Source of the DNA: Nonomuraea solani
GTDB lineage: Bacteria > Actinomycetota > Actinomycetes > Streptosporangiales > Streptosporangiaceae
Direction of reading: 5' to 3'
DNA length: 39,121 nucleotides
Assembly: GCF_900108335.1 (NCBI RefSeq)
Contig: NZ_FNVT01000046.1
Location: 1 to 39,121, forward strand
Shown: piece by piece, positions 15,215-23,375 of the stretch
Layout of the letters: each line of letters opens with the position of its first letter
How positions within the stretch are numbered: position 1 is the first letter of the stretch
Translations under genes and position numbers: made by a program
Notes under the pieces: generated by a model
The model's input: the letters and a program-made list of their open reading frames with translations, nothing else
Told to the model about the DNA's origin: nothing
Database searches by the model: none

Positions 15215-16408
15215 ATGCCCGAAGGCGCCAACCCGGTAGCCGATTACGAGTTGGGACTGCGTCTGCTCAACGCCCGCGCCACACAGCGGGTGCTGGGCAG
15301 CCTGGGCGACCCTTTCGCCCTGGTCTTGCGCGGCGCCGACGATCCCTACCCTCTCTACGCCGCGATCCGTGAGCGCGGCCCGATCTACTCCAGCACGACC
15401 GGAAGCCGGGTCACCGCGGATCCGGAAGTGATCGCCGAGGTCCTGGCAGACCCGCTGTGGCGGATGTCGAGCCCGGACGGCTCGCCCGTCGCCGAGCAGC
15501 CACTGCCCTTCTACGGGTACGGCACGCAGGGCGCCGAGGCCGATGAGCACACGCGGCTGCGCGCCCACTGGCAACCTCTGGTCGACCCGGAGGCGCTGGC
15601 CGCCCATCGCAAGACCGTCGAGCGGGAGTGCCTGGCCCGCCTCGACCGGATCACCGGTGACGATCTCATGGCCGGCTACGCCTGGCCGGTGGCGACCGCC
15701 GCCACCGGCGCGCTGCTCGGGGTTCCCGCCGCCGCGCTGCCACGTTACGCGGAGTGCTGCGCGGCCGCCGCGGCGCTGCCGGACTCCCTGCTCGCCGCCC
15801 AGCCGCTGACCCTGGTCCGCCGGATAGAGGACGCCGTGGCCGGGCTCGACGCGTTGTTCGGCGGGGAGCCCGGAACCCCCGACCGGGCCGTACGGGTGCT
15901 GCTGTCCACCACCGCGGTCCCGGCCACCGCCCACCTGGTGGGCAACGCGGTCCACGCGCTGCTGGCCGAGCCCGGGCGGTGGGCGGCACTGTCCCGGGAT
16001 CCCGGCCTGGCGGAGGCGGCCGTGGCGGAGACGCTACGGTACGACCCGCCGGTGCAGATGGAGATCCGGGTGGCCGCGGCCCCGGTCGAACTGACCGGGA
16101 CGACCCTGCCGGCGGGCAGCCACCTGGTGATGATCACCGCGGCGGCGGGCCGGGACGCGGCCCGGCACCCGGAGCCGGACGGTTTCCGCCTCGATCGGCA
16201 GGCCGAGCCGGAGCCGCTCGCCTTCGCCGGCGGGCTCCACCACCTCCCGGTCGCCCCGCTGGCGCGTGCGCAGGCCGAGGTGGCGCTGCGGATTCTCGCC
16301 GAGGCGCGGCCGAACCTGCGGCCGTCCGGCGCGCCGGTGTACCGGCGGCGCGCCCCCGTGGTGCGCGGCCCCGTCGAGCTGCCCGTGCACGGGCTTGGAG
16401 AGACCTGA
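15215..16408 (+). CDS. P450-like glycosyltransferase helper protein (EryCII/DesVIII type), no haem cysteine
   Basis: Predicted 397 residues with the cytochrome P450 fold. ETLRYDPP preserves the ExxR helix region. In the haem loop, where P450s have FGxGxHxCxGxPLAR, this protein reads FAGGLHHLPVAPLAR: Leu344 replaces the cysteine ligand, and the following glycine is Val. The oxygen-activating (A/G)GxxT of helix I is also lost (LLSTTAVPATAH). It therefore cannot be a monooxygenase. EryCII, DesVIII and TylMIII are known P450-derived partners that bind and activate a macrolide glycosyltransferase. A good ribosome-binding site (AGGTGGAGG) precedes ATG 15215, and the stop overlaps the start of the glycosyltransferase gene by one base, the same pairing as eryCII-eryCIII. 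Confidence 0.92.
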   Translation: MPEGANPVADYELGLRLLNARATQRVLGSLGDPFALVLRGADDPYPLYAAIRERGPIYSSTTGSRVTADPEVIAEVLADPLWRMSSPDGSPVAEQPLPFYGYGTQGAEADEHTRLRAHWQPLVDPEALAAHRKTVERECLARLDRITGDDLMAGYAWPVATAATGALLGVPAAALPRYAECCAAAAALPDSLLAAQPLTLVRRIEDAVAGLDALFGGEPGTPDRAVRVLLSTTAVPATAHLVGNAVHALLAEPGRWAALSRDPGLAEAAVAETLRYDPPVQMEIRVAAAPVELTGTTLPAGSHLVMITAAAGRDAARHPEPDGFRLDRQAEPEPLAFAGGLHHLPVAPLARAQAEVALRILAEARPNLRPSGAPVYRRRAPVVRGPVELPVHGLGET

Positions 16409-17721
16409 TGCGTGTCCTGCTGACCTCGTTCGCCCTCGCCTCGCACTACAACTGCCTGGTGCCGCTCGGCTGGGCGCTGGCCGCCGCCGGACACGAGGTC
16501 CGGGTGGCCAGCCAGCCCTCGCTCACCGACGCGATCACCGCCTCGGGACTGACCGCGGTCCCGGTCGGCACCGACATGGTGCTGGAGGAGGTGCGGGAGC
16601 GGCCGGCCGCTGCGATGGGCCCGCCCCAGGTGCACGAGGACCGCGACGAGCCGGTCACCTGGGAGCAGGCGCTGGACTTCGACATGGTGATCGCGCCGCT
16701 GCTGCTGGCCGCCACCAACAACACGGCGATGGTGGACGAGCTGGTCGGCTTCGCCCGGCGGTGGCGCCCGGACCTGGTGATCTGGGAGCCGTTCACGCTG
16801 GCCGGCGCGGTCGCGGCGGAGGCGTGCGGGGCGGTGCACGTCCGGGCATTGTGGGGCCTCGACGTGCTGGGCAGCGCCCGCCGCACCTTCCTGGACCTGC
16901 GTGACCGGCAGCCGCGGGCGCACTGGGAGGACCCGGTGGCCGAGTGGCTGACGCTGACCCTGGCGCGGTACTCCCGCCCGTACACCGAGGAGGTGACCAC
17001 CGGACGGCTCACGATCGACACCACGATGCCGCCGAGCCTGCGGCTGCCGGTCGGGGTGCCGGTGGTGGGCATGCGGACGCTGCCGTACAACGGCCGCTCC
17101 GTGATGCCCGACTGGCTGGCCGAGCCTCCCGGCCGCCCCCGCGTCTGCTTCACCCTGGGCGGGACCGGCGGCGACTTCCTGCACGACTGGGCGATGGGCC
17201 CGGCCGAGCTGGTGAGAGCGGTGGCCGAGCTGGACGTCGAGGTGGTGGCCACGCTCGACGCCGAGCAGCGCGCCCGCCTGGGAGAGGTGCCGGACAACGT
17301 GCGCATCGTCGACTTCGTGCCGATGAACCTGCTGATACCGACCTGCGCGGCGGTGGTGCACCACGGCGGGGCCGGCACGTTCAGCGCCGCGCTCCTCAAC
17401 GGGGTGCCACAGCTGATGGTCGCCAACACCTGGGACACCCCGGTGAAGGCCAAGCGGCTGGCCGGCTCCGGCGCCGGCCGCTACATCCCGCCGCCGAAGC
17501 TCGACCCCCGCGGCTTCCGGGACGCGGTGGCGGAGCTGGTGCACGAGCCCGGCCCGCGGGCCGCCGCCGACCGGCTGCGCAGGGAGATGCTCACGGAGCC
17601 CACCCCGGCGGAGCTCGTCCCCCGGCTGGAACGCCTGGTCGCGACGCATCGCGCGGGCAGGTCTGGGGACGAGTCCGGTGCGATACGGGACCTCGGCGTG
17701 GCCGAGGGCGCCCTGCGGTGA
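16408..17721 (+). CDS. Macrolide-type glycosyltransferase (GT1, EryCIII/DesVII-like)
   Basis: Predicted 437 residues, GT-B fold. The N-terminal acceptor half begins MRVLLTSFALASHYNCLVPL. The C-terminal nucleotide-sugar half carries VVHHGGAGTFSAALLNGVPQ (HHGGAGT from His318), the signature of TDP-deoxysugar transferases acting on macrolides. NTWDTPVKAKRLAGSGAGR is the segment that contacts the sugar. It should transfer a deoxysugar, probably an aminosugar, to the macrolactam aglycone. The ATG overlaps the helper gene stop (TGATG), indicating coupled synthesis with the helper. No sugar-biosynthesis gene lies in the window, so the donor pathway must be elsewhere. Confidence 0.94.
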   Translation: MRVLLTSFALASHYNCLVPLGWALAAAGHEVRVASQPSLTDAITASGLTAVPVGTDMVLEEVRERPAAAMGPPQVHEDRDEPVTWEQALDFDMVIAPLLLAATNNTAMVDELVGFARRWRPDLVIWEPFTLAGAVAAEACGAVHVRALWGLDVLGSARRTFLDLRDRQPRAHWEDPVAEWLTLTLARYSRPYTEEVTTGRLTIDTTMPPSLRLPVGVPVVGMRTLPYNGRSVMPDWLAEPPGRPRVCFTLGGTGGDFLHDWAMGPAELVRAVAELDVEVVATLDAEQRARLGEVPDNVRIVDFVPMNLLIPTCAAVVHHGGAGTFSAALLNGVPQLMVANTWDTPVKAKRLAGSGAGRYIPPPKLDPRGFRDAVAELVHEPGPRAAADRLRREMLTEPTPAELVPRLERLVATHRAGRSGDESGAIRDLGVAEGALR

Positions 17722-17734
17722 CCGGGGGGCTGAG

Positions 17735-18679
17735 ATGAGTCGACGGCCGACCGCGAAGGGCACCGTGCCGTTCGGGGAGTACCGCACCTGGTATCGGGTG
17801 AGCGGTGACCTGTCCGGCGGGCGCCCGCCCCTGGTGGTGCTGCACGGCGGGCCCGGGAGCACGCACGACTACCTGCTGCCGATGTGCGAGCTGAGCGACA
17901 CCGGCCAGCCGGTGATCCACTACGACCAGCTGGGCAACGGCGGCTCCACCCACCTGCCCGACAAGGGCGCGGACTTCTGGACCGTGCGGCTGTTCCTCGA
18001 CGAGCTGGACAACCTGCTCGAACGGCTCGGCGTGGCCGGCGGCTACCTGCTCTTCGGCCACTCCTGGGGCGGCATGCTGGGCGCCGCGCACGCCGCGACC
18101 CGCCCGCGCGGGCTGCGCGGGCTGGTCATCGCGAACTCGCCGGCCTCGATGACCACCTGGCGCGCGGAGATGGTACGGCTGCGCGCCACGCTCCCGCGCG
18201 AGGTGCAGGAGACGCTGGCCCGGCACGAGGCCGCGGGCACCACCGGCACCCGCTCCTACTTCGACGCCATGCGCGTCTTCTTCGACCGGTACGTGTGCCT
18301 GGTGAACCCGTGGCCACGGGAGTATCAGGCCTCCTTCATGGAGATGCACAACAACCCGACCGTCTACTACACGATGAACGGGCCGACCGAGTTCCACGTC
18401 GTCGGCACGCTGCGCGACTGGTCGGTCGAGGAGTTGCTGCCGTCCATCGAGGCGCCGACCCTGATCATCTCCGGGCGGCACGATGAGGCGACCCCGGAGA
18501 CCGTGCGCCCGTTCCAAGACCTCATCCCGGACTCCCGCTGGGAGATCCTCGAGAACTCCAGCCACCTCCCGCACCTGGAGGAACCCGACCGGTTCCGGGA
18601 AGTGCTGCTGGCCTACCTCGCCACTGTTGACGGGACCCAACCGGGGACCCGCGCAAGCGACGCCACGACAGGGAGTTGA
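17735..18679 (+). CDS. Proline iminopeptidase-like amidase (VinJ type)
   Basis: Predicted 314 residues, alpha/beta hydrolase of peptidase family S33. VLHGGPGSTHDYLLP carries the HGGPG oxyanion motif, GHSWGG carries the nucleophile (Ser110), and an aspartate (SGRHDE) and a histidine (SSHLPHLEE) complete the triad. In the vicenistatin pathway VinJ removes the L-alanyl cap from the polyketide amine so that the macrolactam can close; close homologues occur in other beta-amino acid macrolactam clusters. The gene lies between the glycosyltransferase and glutamate mutase, and a run of Gs (CCGGGGGG) before ATG 17735 can serve as ribosome-binding site. General proline iminopeptidase activity cannot be excluded, but the context is specific. 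Confidence 0.9.
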   Translation: MSRRPTAKGTVPFGEYRTWYRVSGDLSGGRPPLVVLHGGPGSTHDYLLPMCELSDTGQPVIHYDQLGNGGSTHLPDKGADFWTVRLFLDELDNLLERLGVAGGYLLFGHSWGGMLGAAHAATRPRGLRGLVIANSPASMTTWRAEMVRLRATLPREVQETLARHEAAGTTGTRSYFDAMRVFFDRYVCLVNPWPREYQASFMEMHNNPTVYYTMNGPTEFHVVGTLRDWSVEELLPSIEAPTLIISGRHDEATPETVRPFQDLIPDSRWEILENSSHLPHLEEPDRFREVLLAYLATVDGTQPGTRASDATTGS

Positions 18680-18680
18680 C

Positions 18681-19175
18681 GTGACCCGCATACTGCCCGA
18701 CCCGAACCCGAGTCCGCGGAAGGGCCGCCCGCGAGCCCTGGTGAGCGGAGTGGCATCCGACTCGCACACCTGGAACCTGGTCTATCTGCAACTGGTCTGC
18801 GAGGAAGAGGGCCTGGACGTGGTGAACCTGGGACCGTGCGTCCCGGACGACCTGCTGGTCACCGAGTGCGTGGACCAGCGCCCCGACCTCGTGGTGATCA
18901 GCACCGTCAACGGGCACGGCTACCGGGAGGGCCTGCGGGTCGTCCCCAAGCTGCGGGCCCGGCCGGAGCTGACCGGCGTCCCGATCGTGATGGGTGGCCG
19001 CCTCGGGGTGACCGGGCGGCGGGAGGACGACCTCGCCGGCGAGCTCACCGCGGCCGGCTGTGACCGGGTCTTCGATCGCGGTCCGGAAGACCTTGATGAG
19101 TTCAGGACCCTGGCCGCCGCGGTGGCCTGGACGGCGGACGACGCTGCGGCGCGGACGCCGGCCCAGTTCGGCTGA
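18681..19175 (+). CDS. Glutamate mutase small (B12-binding) subunit, VinH type
   Basis: Predicted 164 residues from GTG 18681, 1 bp after the preceding stop, with GGGAG as ribosome-binding site. The frame is open further upstream inside the peptidase gene, but the family N-terminus favours this start. The cobalamin-binding motif reads SDSHTWN: Asp27 and the cobalt-ligand His29 are kept, and the usual glycine of DxHxxG is Asn32. VVIST (73-75) and VMGGRLG (GG at 105-106) supply the other B12 contacts. With the large subunit it rearranges L-glutamate to (2S,3S)-3-methylaspartate, the first step toward a 3-aminoisobutyrate starter in vicenistatin biosynthesis. Confidence 0.92.
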   Translation: MTRILPDPNPSPRKGRPRALVSGVASDSHTWNLVYLQLVCEEEGLDVVNLGPCVPDDLLVTECVDQRPDLVVISTVNGHGYREGLRVVPKLRARPELTGVPIVMGGRLGVTGRREDDLAGELTAAGCDRVFDRGPEDLDEFRTLAAAVAWTADDAAARTPAQFG

Positions 19176-19182
19176 GCCCGCG

Positions 19183-20433
19183 GTGGCCGCGGGATTCGGC
19201 GATTTCGTGGCCGGCACCGCCGCGAGCGGCGAGCTGGTGGTGCAGCCCCGGATGGGGTTCGGCGACGTGGCGACCATGCGCACCGGGCTGCTCGCCACGA
19301 AACGCGCCCGCGCGACCACCGCCGGCACGATCACCGTGGACAGCTACACCCGGGTGGGCGACCTGGACTCGGCGGCCGCGGCGCTGGCCTCCGGCGCCGC
19401 GCTCAACGGCTACCCCCTGGTCAGCCATGGCGTCGCGGTCAACAGAGAGCTGCTGCGCGGGGTGCGGGACGCCACCTTTCCCGTGCAGGTGCGGCACGGT
19501 TCCGCCAACCCCGGGAAGATCTTCGAGGCGTTGCTGGACGCCGGCCTGGACGCCACCGAGGGCGGCCCGGTCTCCTACTGCCTGCCGTACAGCCGGATCC
19601 CGCTGAACCAGGCGGTCGACCACTGGGCCCGCGGCTGCGAGCTGCTGGCCACCCGGGGGCGGGCGGAGGGAAGAGAACCGCACCTGGAGACCTTCGGCGG
19701 CTGCGTGCTGGGCCAGCTCTGCCCGCCCGGCCAGCTCGTCGCGCTCAGCGTCCTGGAGGGGCTGTTCTTCCAGGCCCACGGCCTGCGTGACATCTCGCTG
19801 AGCTACGCCCAGCAGACCAGCCCGCGGCAGGACGTCGAGGCGGTGCTCGCGTTGCGCGCGCTGGCCGGGGAGTTCCTCGCCGGGGTCCGCTGGCACGTGG
19901 TCGTCTACGCGTACATGGGCGTCTACCCCGAGACCCCGCGTGGCGCCGCGTCGCTGCTGGCCGCCGCCGCCGAGCTGGCCGTGCGCACCGGAGCGGAGCG
20001 GCTCATCGTCAAGACCGAGGCGGAGTCCCAGCGCATCCCCACGATCAAGGAGAACGTGGCCGCGCTGGAGCTGGCCGGCACGACGGCGCGCGCGGCGCGG
20101 CCGGTCGAGCCGCCGCCGAGCAGCACCGACTCACAGGTGTACGCCGAGGCGCGGCGGCTGGTCGAGGCCACCTTGGAGCTGCACCCGGACGTGGGCCGGG
20201 CGCTGCTGCGCGCGTTCAAGCTGGGCTACCTGGACATCCCCTACTGCGTGCACCCGGACAACCGGGGGGCGGCGCGCAGCCACATCGACGGCGACGGGGC
20301 GCTGCGCTGGGCGGACGTCGGCGCGCTGCCGCTGGACGGCCTGGTGACGCGGCGCCGCTCCCGCCCCGTCGGCTCGGCCGAACTGCTGGACGCGCTCCAC
20401 TACGTCCAGCGCAGGCACGACGGCCAGGGATGA
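19183..20433 (+). CDS. Glutamate mutase large (catalytic) subunit, VinI type
   Basis: Predicted 416 residues from GTG 19183, 7 bp after the small-subunit stop. This start gives VAAGFGDFVAGTAASGELVV, matching the expected short N-terminus of secondary-metabolism homologues; an in-frame ATG at 19093 would lie inside the small-subunit gene. The TIM-barrel core is evident in LVVQPRMGFGDVATM, FPVQVRHGSANPGKIF, ATEGGPVSYCLPYSR and LIVKTEAESQRIPT. It is shorter than the clostridial enzyme (about 480 residues), as is usual for this group. Together with the small subunit it carries out the radical carbon-skeleton rearrangement of glutamate. No MutL-type chaperone gene is seen beside it. Confidence 0.93.
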   Translation: MAAGFGDFVAGTAASGELVVQPRMGFGDVATMRTGLLATKRARATTAGTITVDSYTRVGDLDSAAAALASGAALNGYPLVSHGVAVNRELLRGVRDATFPVQVRHGSANPGKIFEALLDAGLDATEGGPVSYCLPYSRIPLNQAVDHWARGCELLATRGRAEGREPHLETFGGCVLGQLCPPGQLVALSVLEGLFFQAHGLRDISLSYAQQTSPRQDVEAVLALRALAGEFLAGVRWHVVVYAYMGVYPETPRGAASLLAAAAELAVRTGAERLIVKTEAESQRIPTIKENVAALELAGTTARAARPVEPPPSSTDSQVYAEARRLVEATLELHPDVGRALLRAFKLGYLDIPYCVHPDNRGAARSHIDGDGALRWADVGALPLDGLVTRRRSRPVGSAELLDALHYVQRRHDGQG

Positions 20434-20471
20434 GCGCCCGCGCATGGGTGGGGGCCGCCCGCGTCACGATG

Positions 20472-20515
20472 AGGGGTACTAGGGGTGGGGCCGGCCGGGC
20501 CGCCGCGGTTAGCGT
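20472..20515 (+). promoter_or_regulatory. Promoter of VinK-like gene with AGGGGT repeats
   Basis: GAGGGGT (20471-20477) and TAGGGGT (20480-20486) are direct repeats 9 bp apart. A -10-like TAGCGT lies at 20510-20515, 30 bp after the second heptamer. The GTG start at 20522 is only 6 bp further, so the transcript would be nearly leaderless. Confidence 0.5.
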
Positions 20516-20521
20516 GCCCTG

Positions 20522-21526
20522 GTGGATAACGTATCGAGCCACGAGATCGCGATGGTTTTTCCAGGGATGGGACCGACCGCATTCGCCGACATCGAGCGGT
20601 TCGCCACCGAGGTGCCGCTGGCGTGGCGGCTGTTCGCCGAGGCCGACGAGGCGCTCGGTTACCCGGTGCTGGACCGGTTCCGCCGCGCGGACGGCGACTA
20701 CTCCGAGTACGCCCAAGTGGCCTTCCTGGTCACCTGCCTGGCTCTGGCCGAGTGGGCCGAGCAGGAGGCGCTGCCCGCCCGCCCGGGGCTGTGCACCGGG
20801 CCGAGCTTCGGCGGCAAGGTGGCCGCCGCCTATGTGGGCTCGCTGGGCTTCGCCGACGCGGTCTGGATGACCGCCCGGCTGGCCCAGTGCGTGGCCGACT
20901 ACTTCAGTCGGGAACACCAGAGCCTCGTCACCCACTCGTTCGTCCGGGTGAATCCGGAGGTGGCGGAGGAGATGCTCGGCGAGCTGACCGCGCGGGGCCG
21001 CGTGGCGGACGTCGCCTGCCGCGTGGACAAGGACTTCTACATGGTCACGCTGTCGGCGGACGATCTGCCGGGGCTGGAGAAGGGGATCCGCGCCGCCGGC
21101 GGGCTGTCGCTGTACACGATGCGGCCGCCGATGCACTCCCCGGCCTTCGCCCGGCTGCGGGAACGCGCGGAGAAGGAGGTCCTGAACGAGCTGGAGTTCG
21201 CCGAGCCGCGGCTGCCGGTGATCTCCGACCACGACGGGTCGCCGCTGACCACCGGGGAGCAGGTGCGGAACCTGCTCCTGGACGGCTTCGTCCGGCAGAT
21301 GCACTGGCCGGGGACGGTCGAGGCGCTGCGCGCCAGGGGAGTGCGCACGGTCTGCGTGGCCGGGCCGGACTCCTTGTTCGGCCGGGTGCCGGCCACCAGA
21401 CGGCACTTCGAGGTGGTGCCGGTCGGCCCGAAGCGGCCGCTTCTCGTCGGCGCGGCCCGCGATGCCGAGCCCCGCTCATCGCGCGGCGGGGAATCCGGTG
21501 CGGAGCGTGGCTCGGCGGCGGGGTGA
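20522..21526 (+). CDS. ACP acyltransferase for dipeptidyl starter transfer (VinK type)
   Basis: Predicted 334 residues from GTG 20522, without a ribosome-binding site. It resembles malonyltransferase (FabD-type) folds but belongs to the VinK group: it starts EIAMVFPGMGPTAF, has nucleophile Ser95 in GPSFGGK and His205 in MRPPMHSPAF, and ends VAGPDSLFGRV. The arginine that binds a malonyl carboxylate in extender-unit ATs (near GHS...R) is not apparent. In vicenistatin biosynthesis VinK transfers the alanyl-3-aminoisobutyryl group from the discrete ACP VinL to the PKS loading ACP. The discrete ACP gene converges on it from the other strand 10 bp downstream, and the adenylating enzyme follows. 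The assignment follows sequence likeness and context. Confidence 0.9.
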   Translation: MDNVSSHEIAMVFPGMGPTAFADIERFATEVPLAWRLFAEADEALGYPVLDRFRRADGDYSEYAQVAFLVTCLALAEWAEQEALPARPGLCTGPSFGGKVAAAYVGSLGFADAVWMTARLAQCVADYFSREHQSLVTHSFVRVNPEVAEEMLGELTARGRVADVACRVDKDFYMVTLSADDLPGLEKGIRAAGGLSLYTMRPPMHSPAFARLRERAEKEVLNELEFAEPRLPVISDHDGSPLTTGEQVRNLLLDGFVRQMHWPGTVEALRARGVRTVCVAGPDSLFGRVPATRRHFEVVPVGPKRPLLVGAARDAEPRSSRGGESGAERGSAAG

Positions 21527-21536
21527 CCGGGCGGCC

Positions 21537-21782
21537 TCAGAGGGCTGGACGGGCCGCGCTGAGCGCCGCCCACAAGGCCCCCGGAGTGTTGAAGGTGTCC
21601 AGGACGAGTGCCTCCTCGTCGAACTGTACGGAGTAGTCGGCTTCCAGCGCGCTCAACAGTTCCACCGCGCCCATGGAATCCAAACCGAATTCCCGGAGGT
21701 TGGTTTCCGCGGTGAGCTCGTCGCCGGAAGACAGCAAGGGAAGGCGGTGCCGCAGCAGTGCCTCAAACTGTTTATCCCACAT
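21537..21782 (-). CDS. Discrete acyl carrier protein (VinL type)
   Basis: Predicted 81 residues with a single carrier-protein domain. The phosphopantetheine site is Ser36 in FGLDSMGAVELL. It is acidic and helical, as expected for an ACP. In the vicenistatin system the homologous VinL holds 3-methylaspartate, then 3-aminoisobutyrate, then the alanylated dipeptide before transfer by VinK. Its orientation is unusual: it is encoded alone on the minus strand, tail-to-tail with the VinK-like gene and head-to-head with the adenylating enzyme, with only 43 bp between the latter starts. Those 43 bp must contain two promoters, or one gene is read from further away. Confidence 0.93.
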   Translation of the reverse strand: MWDKQFEALLRHRLPLLSSGDELTAETNLREFGLDSMGAVELLSALEADYSVQFDEEALVLDTFNTPGALWAALSAARPAL

Positions 21783-21825
21783 GGCCTGAATTATGCCTCA
21801 ATAACTCGCGCTGGGGGAGAAGAAA

Positions 21826-23373
21826 ATGGGCGAAGATATTCACCGGAACCTCCACGGGCGATTTCTGGGAGGGCTGGCCGCCGCGCCGCGCGGTGCGGCG
21901 CTGCGCCTCGGAGACCGCACGGTCACCTTCGAGGAGTTGCACGAGCTCGCCCTCGTCTGGGCCGGATCGCTGCTCCACGGCGGCGTTACCGGCCCGATAG
22001 GGGTGCTCGCGGAGAAGGGGGTCACGGCCTACGCCGGGGTGCTCGCGGCGCTGTACGCCGGGACGACGGTGGTGCCGCTGCACGCCGGCTTCCCGCCCGA
22101 CCGGACGGCGCGGATGGTGACGGCGGCCGGCGTCACCGCCGTGATCGCCGATGGGCGCGGCGCCGCCCTGCTGCCCGAGCTGCGGGAACGCGGTTACCTC
22201 GGGGCCGTGTTGCTGCCCGACGGCGGCGGCGAAGGGGGGATTCCGGTGGCGGCCGCGCACGCGCCGGCCGAACCGCACGCGGTGCCGCCCGAGACCCCCG
22301 CCTACCTCCTGTTCACCTCCGGCTCGACCGGCCGGCCCAAGGGCGTGACGCTCACCCACGGCAACCTGCACCACTACTTCGGCGTGCTGGACGGCCGCTA
22401 CGACTTCAGCCCCGACGACGCCTTCTCGCAGACCTTCGACCTGACCTTCGACTGCGGGATCTTCGACCTGTTCTGCGCCTGGGGCGCGGGAGCCCCGGCG
22501 GTGCCGGTGCCCCCGCGCGGCCACGCCGACCTGCCCGCCTTCCTGGAGCGTCACCGGGTGACCGTGTGGTTCTCCACGCCCAGCGGCATCAGCCTGGCCC
22601 GCCGGCTCGGCGCCCTGCGGCCGGGCACGCTGCCGGGCCTGCGGTGGAGCTTCTTCGCCGGAGAGGCGCTGCGCTGCCAGGACGTCGAGGACTGGACCGC
22701 CGCGGCGCCGTACACCACGGTGGAGAACCTGTACGGGCCGACCGAGCTGACCGTGACGATCACGGGTCATCGCTGGTCGCCGGAGCACTCGGCGAAGCTC
22801 GCGGTCAACGGCGTCGTGCCGATCGGCGCCGTGCACCCCGGGCACCAGGTCCTGCTCGTCACCGAGGACGGCCAGGTGACCGACGAGGAGGAGGGGGAGC
22901 TGTGCGTCACCGGGCCGCAGCTCACCCCCGGGTACCTGGAGCCGGCGGACGGCGCGGGCCGCTTCCTGGAGCACGCGGGGCACACCTGGTACCGCACCGG
23001 CGACCGGGTGCGGCGGCTTCCCGGCGACGAGCTGTGCTACCTGGGCCGGCGCGACGCCCAGGTGCAGGTACTGGGCTGGCGGGTGGAACTGGCGGAGATC
23101 GAGCACGCGCTGCTGGCCGCCGGTGACGGGGTGGCCGAGGCGGCCGCGGTAGGGGTGGAGGGGGAGGCCGGCACGGAGCTCGTGGTGTTCTACACCGGCG
23201 AGGCGCGTCCGCCGGTCGAGCTGGCCAACCGGCTGCGCCGTACGCTGCCGCACGGCATGGTGCCCAAGCGATATCACCACCTCGACGAACTTCCGCTCAA
23301 CGCCAACCGCAAGGTGGACCGAAAGGCGCTCACCGCGCGCGCCGGCGAGCTGTTGGGCCCCGGCAACAATTGA
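21826..23373 (+). CDS. Free-standing amino acid adenylating enzyme (VinM type)
   Basis: Predicted 515 residues, ANL superfamily. Motif A3 LLFTSGSTGRPKG (161-173), the FDCG block with Asp209 that normally fixes the alpha-amino group, A5 NLYGPTE (301-307), A7 YRTGD and A10 NANRKVDRKAL (with the catalytic lysine) are all present, and no carrier domain is attached. DLTFDCGIFDLF is typical of the DltA-like subgroup that includes VinM. VinM aminoacylates the amine of 3-aminoisobutyryl-VinL with L-alanine, forming a protective dipeptide. The alternative is a VinN-type enzyme loading the beta-amino acid itself; the alpha-amino-acid aspartate favours VinM. GGGGGAG before ATG 21826 is a strong ribosome-binding site. 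Confidence 0.88.
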   Translation: MGEDIHRNLHGRFLGGLAAAPRGAALRLGDRTVTFEELHELALVWAGSLLHGGVTGPIGVLAEKGVTAYAGVLAALYAGTTVVPLHAGFPPDRTARMVTAAGVTAVIADGRGAALLPELRERGYLGAVLLPDGGGEGGIPVAAAHAPAEPHAVPPETPAYLLFTSGSTGRPKGVTLTHGNLHHYFGVLDGRYDFSPDDAFSQTFDLTFDCGIFDLFCAWGAGAPAVPVPPRGHADLPAFLERHRVTVWFSTPSGISLARRLGALRPGTLPGLRWSFFAGEALRCQDVEDWTAAAPYTTVENLYGPTELTVTITGHRWSPEHSAKLAVNGVVPIGAVHPGHQVLLVTEDGQVTDEEEGELCVTGPQLTPGYLEPADGAGRFLEHAGHTWYRTGDRVRRLPGDELCYLGRRDAQVQVLGWRVELAEIEHALLAAGDGVAEAAAVGVEGEAGTELVVFYTGEARPPVELANRLRRTLPHGMVPKRYHHLDELPLNANRKVDRKALTARAGELLGPGNN

Positions 23374-23375
23374 TA

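Noticed and set aside
15215..16408. Reading the P450-like gene as a tailoring hydroxylase
   Set aside because: The haem-ligand cysteine and the helix I oxygen-activation motif are absent, and its gene pairs with a glycosyltransferase as helper proteins do.
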